Shown here piece by piece: positions 37,461-45,300 of a DNA stretch of 64,000 nucleotides. A program made the translations under genes and the position numbers. The stretch covers positions 5,799,001 to 5,863,000 of the forward strand of contig NC_018000.1 of assembly GCF_000265205.3 (NCBI RefSeq), in the 5' to 3' direction. Position 1 is the stretch's first letter; every line of letters starts with the position of its first letter. Source of the stretch: Sinorhizobium fredii USDA 257 (lineage in GTDB: Bacteria; Pseudomonadota; Alphaproteobacteria; Rhizobiales; Rhizobiaceae). The notes under the pieces are model-generated. The model was given only the letters and a program-made list of their open reading frames with translations. It was not told the DNA's origin and ran no database searches.

Positions 37461-40400
37461 GAATAGTCCTCCCGCTCACCCGTGGCTAACCGCATCGGTC
37501 GGGTGACGGTTTGCCTCGCGGTTCGAGCATTGAACAGCCGTTTGATACCGTCGGCGAGCTTCTCCATGTAGAGATAGATCACCGGCGTGACGAAGAGCGT
37601 CAGCGGCTGCGAGACGAGCAGCCCGCCCACCACGGCGACGCCGAGCGGCTGGCGCAATTCCGCGCTGGCGCCAGTGCCGAGCGCGATAGGCAGCGTGCCC
37701 ATGAGCGCGGCGAGCGAGGTCATCATGATCGGCCGGAAGCGCATCAGGCAGGCGCGGTGGATCGCCTCTGCGGCAGGCATGCCGGTGCGCTGGAAAGACA
37801 GCGCCACGTCGATCATCATGATCGCATTCTTCTTCACGATGCCGATGAGCATCAGAAGACCGATCACCGCGATGATCGACAGGTCGAAGCCCCCGAGGCT
37901 GATCGCCAGCAGCGCCCCCGAGGCTGCCGAGGGCAGGCCGGAGAGGATCGTCAGCGGATGGATGAAGCTCTCGTAGAGAATGCCCAGGACGATATAGATG
38001 GTGAGGATCGCTCCGAGGATGAGCCAGGCCTGGTTGGACATCGCATCCTGGAAGAGCTGTGCCGTGCCGTAGTAGCGCGTCGTGACCTCCGACGGCATGC
38101 CGATTTCGGTCTTCAGGCGGCTGATCTCGTCGACGCTGTTGCCGAGCGCCACGCCGGCGGGGAGATTGTAGGAGATGGTAACTGCCGGCAACTGCCCAAG
38201 CTGGTTGACGGTGAGTGGCCCGGGAGACGTGTCTATGCGGGCAAATGCGCCAAGCGGCACCAGCGTGTTGGCGGCGGTCGGCACCTGCAATTGCGCGAGC
38301 GCGGCAGGAGACCAGTTCTTCGCCGGATCGAGCTCCATGATGACCTCGTAGCTGTCGCCCGAGGTGTAGATGGTCGAAATCTGCTCGGAGCCGAAGCCGC
38401 CATAAAGCGTCGAGCGCAGCACGTCTGCCGTGATCCCGAGTGCGGCGGCCTTGTCGCGGTCGATCACGAGCTCTGCCTGGGGCGCATTGTTCTGCAGATC
38501 GGAGTTGACATCGGTGAAGAAGGCGCGGTCCTCGCGCATCGCTTCCGTCAGCTTGTCCGCCCACTCGTTCATCAAGCTTTGATCCAGGCTCTGGACGACG
38601 AGCTGGTATTGGCTGGCGGAGCTGCGTGCGCCGACGGAGAGGTTCTGCACGGGCGTGATGTAGCTCCGGATGCCGGCAATGTCGCCGAGTTGCGATCGCA
38701 GTTCGGAAAGGAGCCTGGGCAATGCCGGCCGTTCGCTTGTCGGTTTCAATTCGACGAAGAGTCTTCCCGAATTCGAGGCCGAGGAGCCGCCCGTGCCGAC
38801 CGAACTCGCCACATGGGCGACATAGGGCGAATGCGCAAACACGTCTTCGACCTTGGCCTGCAGTGCCGACATCGCCGCGAAGGAGATGTCCGGCCGCGCC
38901 TGCGTCGTCACCTGCAGCTGGCCGATATCCTCCTGCGGAAAGAAGCCCTTCGGAGTCGTCCTCACCTGGTAGATCGTCAGACCGATGGTGGCGAAGAAGA
39001 GGATGAGGACGGCGAAGCGATGGCGCATGCAGAACTTCAGGAGACGATCATATCCGCGGAGCATCGCCTCAAAGCCGCGCTCGAGCCGCGCATCGAGCCC
39101 ATGCCTTTCCTGATCATGCTTGGGCATCTCCGGCAGGCGTGCCGCAAGCATCGGCGTCAGCGTCAGCGACACGAATGCCGAGGCGAGAATCGCGATCGTG
39201 ACGACCACGGCAAACTCGTTGAAGATCTTGCCGATCACGCCGCCCATCAGGAGCACCGGGATGAACACGGCGACAAGCGACAGCGAAATCGCGATGATCG
39301 TGAAGCCGATCTCCCTTGAGGCGGAGATCGCCGCCTCGAAGGCGCTTTGTCCTTTTTCCTCCATATGCCGGACGATGTTCTCCAGCATGACGATGGCGTC
39401 GTCGACGACGAGGCCGACGGAAAGCGTCAGCGCCATCAGCGAAACATTGTCGATCGAGAACCCCAGCGCATACATGGCTGTGAAGGTGGCGATGATCGAG
39501 ATCGGCACGGCGAAGGCCGGAATGAGCGTTGCCCAGAGCCGACGGACGAAGAGGAAGATCACCAGGATCACCAGCCCGATCGTGATGGCCAGGGTGAGTT
39601 CCACATCGTCGACAGCGCCGCGCACGGACTGGGAGCGGTCGTTGAGCATCTCCAGCGACGCTGCCGCCGGCAGGGACTGGCGGAACGATGGCAGCATCGC
39701 CTTCACCATGTCGACCACGGCAACCGTATTCGCGTCCGGCTGACGCTGGACGGCAAGGATGATCGCGCGCGAGCCGTCATGCCAGCTCGCGGTCTGAGTG
39801 TCCGCAACCGAGTCGATGACCTTGGTCACGTCGCCGAGCCGAACGGCCTTGCCGTCCGCGCTCTTGACGATCAGCTTGGAGAAGGCGGCGGCATTGTCGA
39901 GTTGCGTGTCGGCGACGATCGTCATCTGCCGCCCGGTGGATTGCATGGTGCCGAGCGGCGAATTGTCGTTTGCCGCCGCGACGGCCGTCTTGAGAGCGTT
40001 AAGCGAAATGCCGCGGGCGGCGAGCGCGTCGGGATCGATCTCGATGCGAACGGCAAACTGCTGGCTGCCGAATATCGAGACTTCCGCGACGCCGTCGAGC
40101 GTCGACAGCGCCGGCGAGATCACCTGCTCCGCCAGCGCGTCGAGTTTGGTGAGAGGCACGGTATCGCTCTTCAATGCGAGCAGCAGCACCGGCGCATCCG
40201 CCGGGTTCACCTTGCGGAAGCTCGGCGGCGAGGGCATGTCCTGCGGCAGCGTGCGCAATGTGCGGGTAATGGCCGCCTGAACGTCGGCGGCAGCGGCGTC
40301 GATATCGCGGCTAAGTTCGAACTGGATGGAGATCGAGGTGGAACCGAGGGCGTTCGTCGTCGAGATGCTGTCGATTCCCGCGATCGTGTTGAACTGCTTG

Positions 40401-40603
40401 ATGAGCGGCGTCGCGACGGAGGTCGCCATCGTCTCGGGGGAAGCGCCCGGCAAGGTGGCGGAGACGTTGATCACCGGAAAATCGGTCCGCGGCAGCGCCG
40501 CGACCGGGAGCACCGTATAAGCAAAGAAGCCTGCCGCCACGAGTGCCAGGGACATCAGCAGCGTGGCGACCGGGCGGCGAATGCAGAATTCGGAGATGGA
40601 CAT
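37457..40603 (-). CDS. RND efflux pump inner membrane subunit (HAE1/MdtBC-like)
   Basis: 1048 residues, the normal length for AcrB/MdtB-type pumps. Twelve membrane helices with two large periplasmic loops; FCIRRPVATLLMSLALVAAGFFAY at the start, LVVDDAIVMLENIVRHMEE in helix 4 (proton-relay aspartates), and GGFDLSIIAVIGLLMLIGIVKKNAIMMID. It pairs with the membrane-fusion protein upstream. No outer membrane factor is encoded nearby, so it would share a TolC-like channel. It is translationally coupled to lpiA. Confidence 0.93.
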   Translation of the reverse strand: MSISEFCIRRPVATLLMSLALVAAGFFAYTVLPVAALPRTDFPVINVSATLPGASPETMATSVATPLIKQFNTIAGIDSISTTNALGSTSISIQFELSRDIDAAAADVQAAITRTLRTLPQDMPSPPSFRKVNPADAPVLLLALKSDTVPLTKLDALAEQVISPALSTLDGVAEVSIFGSQQFAVRIEIDPDALAARGISLNALKTAVAAANDNSPLGTMQSTGRQMTIVADTQLDNAAAFSKLIVKSADGKAVRLGDVTKVIDSVADTQTASWHDGSRAIILAVQRQPDANTVAVVDMVKAMLPSFRQSLPAAASLEMLNDRSQSVRGAVDDVELTLAITIGLVILVIFLFVRRLWATLIPAFAVPISIIATFTAMYALGFSIDNVSLMALTLSVGLVVDDAIVMLENIVRHMEEKGQSAFEAAISASREIGFTIIAISLSLVAVFIPVLLMGGVIGKIFNEFAVVVTIAILASAFVSLTLTPMLAARLPEMPKHDQERHGLDARLERGFEAMLRGYDRLLKFCMRHRFAVLILFFATIGLTIYQVRTTPKGFFPQEDIGQLQVTTQARPDISFAAMSALQAKVEDVFAHSPYVAHVASSVGTGGSSASNSGRLFVELKPTSERPALPRLLSELRSQLGDIAGIRSYITPVQNLSVGARSSASQYQLVVQSLDQSLMNEWADKLTEAMREDRAFFTDVNSDLQNNAPQAELVIDRDKAAALGITADVLRSTLYGGFGSEQISTIYTSGDSYEVIMELDPAKNWSPAALAQLQVPTAANTLVPLGAFARIDTSPGPLTVNQLGQLPAVTISYNLPAGVALGNSVDEISRLKTEIGMPSEVTTRYYGTAQLFQDAMSNQAWLILGAILTIYIVLGILYESFIHPLTILSGLPSAASGALLAISLGGFDLSIIAVIGLLMLIGIVKKNAIMMIDVALSFQRTGMPAAEAIHRACLMRFRPIMMTSLAALMGTLPIALGTGASAELRQPLGVAVVGGLLVSQPLTLFVTPVIYLYMEKLADGIKRLFNARTARQTVTRPMRLATGEREDYS

Positions 40604-40698
40604 GACCGTTTTCCGTCTCTTGCGGCGAACCTCGCTTCGACCGCGGCTTCAAAATATCGGGGCGGACGGGTGCTGTGCCCCGTCGCGCTGGCCGAAAG

Positions 40699-41912
40699 TC
40701 ACTGCTGCTCCGCAACCCGCGCCTTGTCACCGGCCATGAGATTGTTCTGGCCCTCCGTCACCACCGTGTCGCCCGCCGCAAGGCCTGAGGTGATCGCAGC
40801 CTCCTGGCCGTCATTGGCCGCGACGACGACCGGGCGAACTTCGACCGTGTCTTCGGAGGTGACCCGGTAGACGAATTCGCCTTTTTGGCCGATCTGGACG
40901 GCAACGGCGGGAATGACAGCGGCTTGCGGCAGGGTCTTTTGCTCGATGTCGACCTCGACATATTGCCCCGGCCACAGCTTCTGTTCGCCATTGTCGAACT
41001 TGGCGCGCATCATCACCGTCCCTGTCGCCGTATCGACGGCGGAATCGATGAAGTCGAGCACGCCCGCGCCGACGACCTTGCCGCTACCGCTCAGCCGCGC
41101 CTTGACCTGCGGGGGGAACCGGCGTCGAGCCGCGACTTGAAGCTCTGCAGATATTCCTCCGGCAAGTGGAAAGCGACTTCGATCGGATCGATGGAGGTGA
41201 TGGTGACGAGGCTCGTCGGCGAGCCGCTGCCGGAAGTGCCGACGAGATCGCCGATCGTCATTTGGACGGCACCGAGCCGGCCGTCGATCGGTGCACGAAT
41301 GCTCGTATAGCTGAGTGCCACCTTGTCCGCGTCCACAGTCGCCTGATCGGCGTCGACGGTCGCCTTGGCGGATTGCTGGGCGGCGAGCGCCGTATCATAG
41401 GCCTGCTGCGTGCCGCTTTTGTCGTCGCGCAGCGTTCGTGCCCGGTCGAGTTCGATTCCGGCATCGGTCAGGATGGCCGTGTCCTTCGCCAGTATGGCCT
41501 GGTCGCGGTCGAGTGCAGCCTTCAAGGCGCGGTCGTCGAGCGAGAACAAGAGATCGCCCGCCTTGACCATCTGACCGTCCTTGACATGGATCTCGGTGAT
41601 CTGGCTCGAGACGCGAGCGTTGACCGTCACGGTCTCCGGAGCGTTCACATTGGCGAAGGTTCTGACGACGACGGGAAAGTCCTGCGCTTTCACTTCGGCG
41701 ACTTCGACCGACGCTCCCCGAGGGCCGCCGCCGGATGATTTGCTACCGCTGGACCGCAGTGTCGAACCCTGTGCACCTGAGCCCTGTGGATCGGTGCTGG
41801 CGCCGTCGCCGGTGGCGAGAAGTGCCGGCACCTTGGCCGCGAGCGGCGCGATCGCTATTCCGCCGAGCATCGAGCCGAGAGCGACCATGGCGATGACAAC
41901 ACGGCTATACAT
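40699..41912 (-). pseudogene. Membrane-fusion protein of the RND pump, frameshifted
   Basis: The gene is read in two frames. The first 265 or so codons (start ATG 41912, preceded by GGAG) give a signal/anchor helix, the biotinyl-lipoyl motif and coiled coil (VNARVSSQITEIHVKDGQMV, SIRAPIDGRLGAVQ), then run into a stop at 41091. The rest (MLDFIDSAVDTATGTVMMRA to the end at 40699) is in another frame. Adding one base to the six-G tract at 41111-41116 restores a continuous 404-residue protein. It could be a sequencing error, a real loss, or slippage at a homopolymer. Confidence 0.85.
41111..41116. other. Six-G tract at the frameshift
   Basis: GGGGGG on the plus strand (CCCCCC in the gene). Seven bases would give AGSPPQVKARLSGSGKVV, the expected linker between the barrel and membrane-proximal domains. 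This is where a one-base change must lie. Confidence 0.8.
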
Positions 41913-42078
41913 TACATGCACTCCGCTTTTCCGGGAGCGAGGCATGAGGAGATCATGCTCATTCCCTTCTATGATAAGGACCCGGTTCCATGAATTCAGA
42001 GGCTCGCGCCGAGCCCACAAAGCTGTGGACACCCGCTGCATCTCAGAAGAACTGGGTCGGCAGATCGAGGGGTTAGGT

Positions 42079-42100
42079 GCAGCCCGCATGTGCGGGCTGC
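42079..42100. promoter_or_regulatory. Perfect 22-base palindrome upstream of the pump operon
   Basis: GCAGCCCGCA TG TGCGGGCTGC, 10-base arms. It lies 167 bases before the membrane-fusion protein start and 79 bases past the degP stop. It could be a repressor operator for the pump/lpiA operon or a transcription end for degP; neither strand has a T tract following. Confidence 0.45.
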
Positions 42101-42130
42101 ATATGCTGGAGTCCCTCCAATCCAAGACAA

Positions 42131-42159
42131 CTAACGAGCCCCGGGTTCGGGCCCGTTAG
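42131..42159 (-). terminator. Hairpin downstream of degP
   Basis: Arms CTAACGAGCCC and GGGCCCGTTAG pair with one mismatch around a 7-base loop, 20 bases after the degP stop on the minus strand. The following sequence (TTGTCTTGG) is only moderately T rich, so it is a probable but weak terminator. Confidence 0.5.
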
Positions 42160-42178
42160 GAATGAGCCTGCGCCTGGC

Positions 42179-43651
42179 TTACGCGTGGTCGAGAGGCAGT
42201 GCGACGAAACGGGTGGTGCCGCCCGACTGGATCCGCACCAGCGCAGCAGACTTGCCTTCCTTCCGGAGCGACATCAGGTCCTGGCGGAAATCCCTGGCAT
42301 TCGACACCGCCTTGCCGCCGACGTCGAGGATGATGTCGCCAGCGGAGAGACCATGCTGTGCGGCCTCCCCGTTCGGATCGACGGCGACGACGACCATGCC
42401 TTTTTGGTCGGTACCGGCGACCTTGCTTGCCGGAGCAATCAGAAGACCGAGATTTTGCTCGTTGGGCGGTACGCTGCCGCTGTCGTTCGCCGCGACGACC
42501 TCAGGAGGTCGATCGGCGGGCATCGTGCCGAGTGTCAGCGAGATGTCCTGCATTGCGCCATCGCGGAGCACGGTCAAAGTCGCTGAACTGCCTGGCGCCA
42601 TCTTGCCGATCTTCTGCGCCAGTTCACGCGGATCGTTGATCGCGGTGCCGTCGACGGCGGTAACGACATCGCCCGGCTTGACGCCGGCCTTCGCCGCCGG
42701 GCCATTCGGCTCTGCCTCGTCGATGAGCGCGCCCTTAGCCTGCTTCAGGCCGAGGCTGTCGGCCATATCCGGGGTGATCTGCTGTTGTTGGATGCCGAGC
42801 CAGCCGCGCGTGACATGGCCCTTGTCCTTCAATTCGGCGATCACCGCCTTCGCCGTATCGGCCGGAATGTCGAAGCCGATGCCGACCGAACCTCCGGACG
42901 GCGAGAAGATCGCCGTGTTGACGCCGATGACATCGCCATTGACGTCGAAAGCCGGCCCGCCCGAATTGCCGCGATTAATCGGCGCATCGATCTGGATGAA
43001 ATCGTCATAGGGACCGGCGCCGATATCGCGCCCCTCGGCGGAAACGATGCCGGCCGTGACCGTGCCGCCGAGACCATAGGGATTGCCGATGGCGATTACC
43101 CAATTGCCGACACGCGGGCGCTCGTCGGCAAAATTGACATGCGGAAAATCGCTGCCCTCGACCTTGATCAAAGCGAGGTCGGTCTTCGGATCGGTACCAA
43201 CGACCTTTGCGCTGTAATTCTGCCCGTCATTGGTCGTGACCTCGACCAATTTGGCATGATCGACGACATGATTGTTGGTCACGGCATAGCCGTCCGCCGA
43301 GATGAAGAAGCCGGAGCCCTGCCCGATCATCACCCCGCTTCCACCGCCACTATCGGGAGAACCGTCTTGACCGTCGTCTGCGGTCTGTTGCGTTCCATCA
43401 AGCTCCACCCGCACGGAAATGACCGCAGGCTTCACCCGCGCGACGATGCCGGCAAAGTCGCCCGGCTCGGCTGCGGCTGGCGGCGTCGCCGCCTGCGCGG
43501 CGGCATTCCAGCCGAGCGCATTAGGATGGTGCAGCGCGACGGGTTCCATCACGATCGCTGCGAGGCTCAGCACGGAGACGGACGAAAGGGCCGCCAGAGC
43601 CGCCGTCAAGCGGCGAGCCCGCGAGTTCTTGGTTTTTACAGATCTGGCCAT
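42179..43651 (-). CDS. degP: DegP/HtrA-family periplasmic serine protease
   Basis: 490 residues with an N-terminal export/anchor helix (about 15-36). The trypsin-like domain has the triad H128 (TNNHVV), D158 (KTDLALIKVE) and S230 (RGNSGGPAF), followed by two PDZ domains (GWLGIQQQQITPDMADSL and the LGLLIAPAS region). It degrades or refolds damaged envelope proteins. A sigma-54 type promoter at 43705-43720 and an upstream activator-like site at 43774-43788 suggest control by the neighbouring NtrC-family regulator. Confidence 0.94.
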   Translation of the reverse strand: MARSVKTKNSRARRLTAALAALSSVSVLSLAAIVMEPVALHHPNALGWNAAAQAATPPAAAEPGDFAGIVARVKPAVISVRVELDGTQQTADDGQDGSPDSGGGSGVMIGQGSGFFISADGYAVTNNHVVDHAKLVEVTTNDGQNYSAKVVGTDPKTDLALIKVEGSDFPHVNFADERPRVGNWVIAIGNPYGLGGTVTAGIVSAEGRDIGAGPYDDFIQIDAPINRGNSGGPAFDVNGDVIGVNTAIFSPSGGSVGIGFDIPADTAKAVIAELKDKGHVTRGWLGIQQQQITPDMADSLGLKQAKGALIDEAEPNGPAAKAGVKPGDVVTAVDGTAINDPRELAQKIGKMAPGSSATLTVLRDGAMQDISLTLGTMPADRPPEVVAANDSGSVPPNEQNLGLLIAPASKVAGTDQKGMVVVAVDPNGEAAQHGLSAGDIILDVGGKAVSNARDFRQDLMSLRKEGKSAALVRIQSGGTTRFVALPLDHA

Positions 43652-43704
43652 GACGTGTTTCCTTCTAGTAAGTCGAAGTTGCCGATCGCGGCTGTCAAGG
43701 GTGA

Positions 43705-43720
43705 TGCAGACGGTATGCCA
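43705..43720 (-). promoter_or_regulatory. degP: Sigma-54 type promoter of degP
   Basis: On the minus strand it reads TGGCATACCGTCTGCA. It has the required GG-N10-GC spacing and TGGCA at -24, with CTGC for TTGC at -12. It lies 54 bases before the degP start codon and 54 bases downstream of the GTGG-N7-CCAC site. Confidence 0.65.
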
Positions 43721-43773
43721 GATACTAGATGATTGATTTTACGTGATGTTTTCCGAGTGATTCGCGAGTGGCA

Positions 43774-43788
43774 GTGGATATCAACCAC
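43774..43788. promoter_or_regulatory. GTGG-N7-CCAC site A, probable activator site for degP
   Basis: GTGGATATCAACCAC, embedded in a wider inverted pair GAGTGG (43766) and CCACTC (ending 43790). It shares GTGGATATC with site C and TCAACCAC with site B. It lies just past the stop of the hybrid regulator gene and upstream of the degP promoter. Confidence 0.65.
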
Positions 43789-43798
43789 TCGGATCGGG

Positions 43799-44866
43799 CT
43801 AATCCACCACTCGCGTGGCATCGCCTCCGGTAAAATCGATGACGACCCGCGTTCCGCGGTCGCTTGCGTGGACGGTCACAACGGCCCCGAGCTTCATCGC
43901 CATCGCCTCTATGATGAGTTGTCCAAGCCCCGTGGAACCCTCTGCGGAACGCGATCGGCTACCTGTTCCATCGTCCTCGACGCAAAGGCGAATATCGCTT
44001 CCGGACGACGCATGCAGAGCCACGCGAACGGGACCGTTCCCGGAGGCGTATGCGTGTTTCATCGCATTGATGATCAATTCGGTCACAATAACGCCCACCG
44101 CTACCGCACGGTCCGGGTCAAGCACGACCGGATCGGCCGCAAGCGAGAGCCAGCCTTCCTCGTTCGCGGAGGCGCCAATGTCGGCGACGAGCGCATGGAG
44201 ATAGTTGTCGAGCGCGACTGTGCGCACATCGTCCGACGTATAGAGGCGTTTGTGCACCTGGGCGACAGCAAGCACGCGGCCATAGGCGGAGGCGAGAGCT
44301 CCCTTTACGTGCGCATCATGGCTCACGTCGCTTTGCATCAGGAGGAAGGAAGAGACGAGTTGCAGACTGTTGCCGACCCGATGGTTCACTTCGCGAAGCA
44401 GCACGGCTCTTTCGGCCGCGAGCGACTCGAACCGATCACGCGCGGCGCGGACCTCCGCTTCCGCCGCCTCCTTCTCGCGCCGCAGCTTCGCCTGAGCCAG
44501 GGCACCTTCAATCGCGACCCGCAACAGCGCGAGAAACTCGCCCCCGACATCCTTGATGACGTAGTCTGCCGCGCCTGCCTTGAGTGCGGCGATCGCCACA
44601 CGACCCTCGTCCGAGCCGGTCACGTATACCACCGGCGGAGCTTCAGGATCGACGCGGATGGAAGCGAGGGTCTCAAGCCCATCCTGCCCCGGCATGTAGT
44701 GATCGAGCGCCACGACATCGATCCCGCCTGCGCGCAAGCGGCGAAGCCCCTCCTCGCCTGTCGTTGCAAGCTGGACGCTATAGCCGTGCCGCTCGAACTC
44801 CTTGCTGACCAAGCGCCGAAGGGCGGGATCGTCGTCTATGTAAAGGAGCCGGATGGGCGCCATCAC
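43799..44866 (-). CDS. Receiver plus HisKA_2 histidine kinase hybrid
   Basis: 355 residues. An N-terminal receiver (acidic pocket D11-D13, phospho-acceptor D55, K105) is followed by a coiled linker and a HisKA_2 kinase with phospho-His162 in LREVNHRVGNSLQL, and an ATPase domain (ELIINAMKHAYA, DDGTG, GLGQLIIEAMAMKLG). Such kinases typically take part in general-stress or branched relays in rhizobia. It has no sensor or membrane part, so input would come from another kinase phosphorylating D55. It overlaps the receiver gene by four bases. Confidence 0.9.
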   Translation of the reverse strand: MMAPIRLLYIDDDPALRRLVSKEFERHGYSVQLATTGEEGLRRLRAGGIDVVALDHYMPGQDGLETLASIRVDPEAPPVVYVTGSDEGRVAIAALKAGAADYVIKDVGGEFLALLRVAIEGALAQAKLRREKEAAEAEVRAARDRFESLAAERAVLLREVNHRVGNSLQLVSSFLLMQSDVSHDAHVKGALASAYGRVLAVAQVHKRLYTSDDVRTVALDNYLHALVADIGASANEEGWLSLAADPVVLDPDRAVAVGVIVTELIINAMKHAYASGNGPVRVALHASSGSDIRLCVEDDGTGSRSRSAEGSTGLGQLIIEAMAMKLGAVVTVHASDRGTRVVIDFTGGDATRVVD

Positions 44867-45300
44867 GAATTCTCCGCCACTTGTATGACCGAGAAAAAGA
44901 GCCCCAATTGCCGGATGGAATGGGCGAAGCTTTCATATTCGACCGGCTTGGTGATGTAGACGTTGCAGCCAAGATCATAGCACCGCTTGATCTCGTCCTG
45001 ATCGTCCGTTGTTGTCAAAATCACCACGGGCGAGCGCTTCAGATGCTCGTCTGCCTTGATGCGTTTCAAAATGTCGACGCCTGACATGTCGGGCAGGTTG
45101 AGGTCGAGCAATATGAGCAGTGCCCGGCCGGCATGCGCAGTTCCCGCGCCATCCCGGCCGAACAGATAGGCAATCGCGCTCGTGCCGTCGCGGAACGCGA
45201 CAATGTCGTTGCGTACGCCGGCCCGCCTAATATTTTTCTCTATGAGGCGCGCGTGGCCCTCATCGTCCTCAATCATCACGATCGTGACGTGCGTTGTCAT
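44863..45300 (-). CDS. Single-domain response regulator (Rcp1-like)
   Basis: 145 residues, only a receiver: acidic residues E11, D12, D13, phospho-acceptor D66 (LLDLNLPDMSG), T96 and K118 (ITKP). The longer frame to 45669 lies inside the kinase gene and is not real. The layout (long insert before the aspartate, YDLGCNVYITKPV) matches Rcp1/SMa0114-like receivers that pair with kinases through phosphotransfer. Its start overlaps the kinase stop and its stop overlaps the hybrid start, both by ATGA. Confidence 0.93.
   Translation of the reverse strand: MTTHVTIVMIEDDEGHARLIEKNIRRAGVRNDIVAFRDGTSAIAYLFGRDGAGTAHAGRALLILLDLNLPDMSGVDILKRIKADEHLKRSPVVILTTTDDQDEIKRCYDLGCNVYITKPVEYESFAHSIRQLGLFFSVIQVAENS

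Noticed and set aside
37511..40870. Long plus-strand frames (602 and 507 codons)
   Set aside because: Antisense to the RND pump and membrane-fusion genes, with Arg/His/Asp-rich shadow composition.
40699..41061. Separate 120-residue protein
   Set aside because: It is the C-terminal third of the membrane-fusion protein; a one-base correction joins it to the preceding frame.
42104..42119. Possible minus-strand sigma-54 element for the pump operon
   Set aside because: Only TGG and a terminal GC match; -12 reads CAGC and the activator-type site is absent.
42131..42159. Stem with GGGTTCG loop resembling a tRNA T-arm
   Set aside because: No other tRNA arms, no acceptor stem or anticodon loop nearby; it fits a hairpin past degP.
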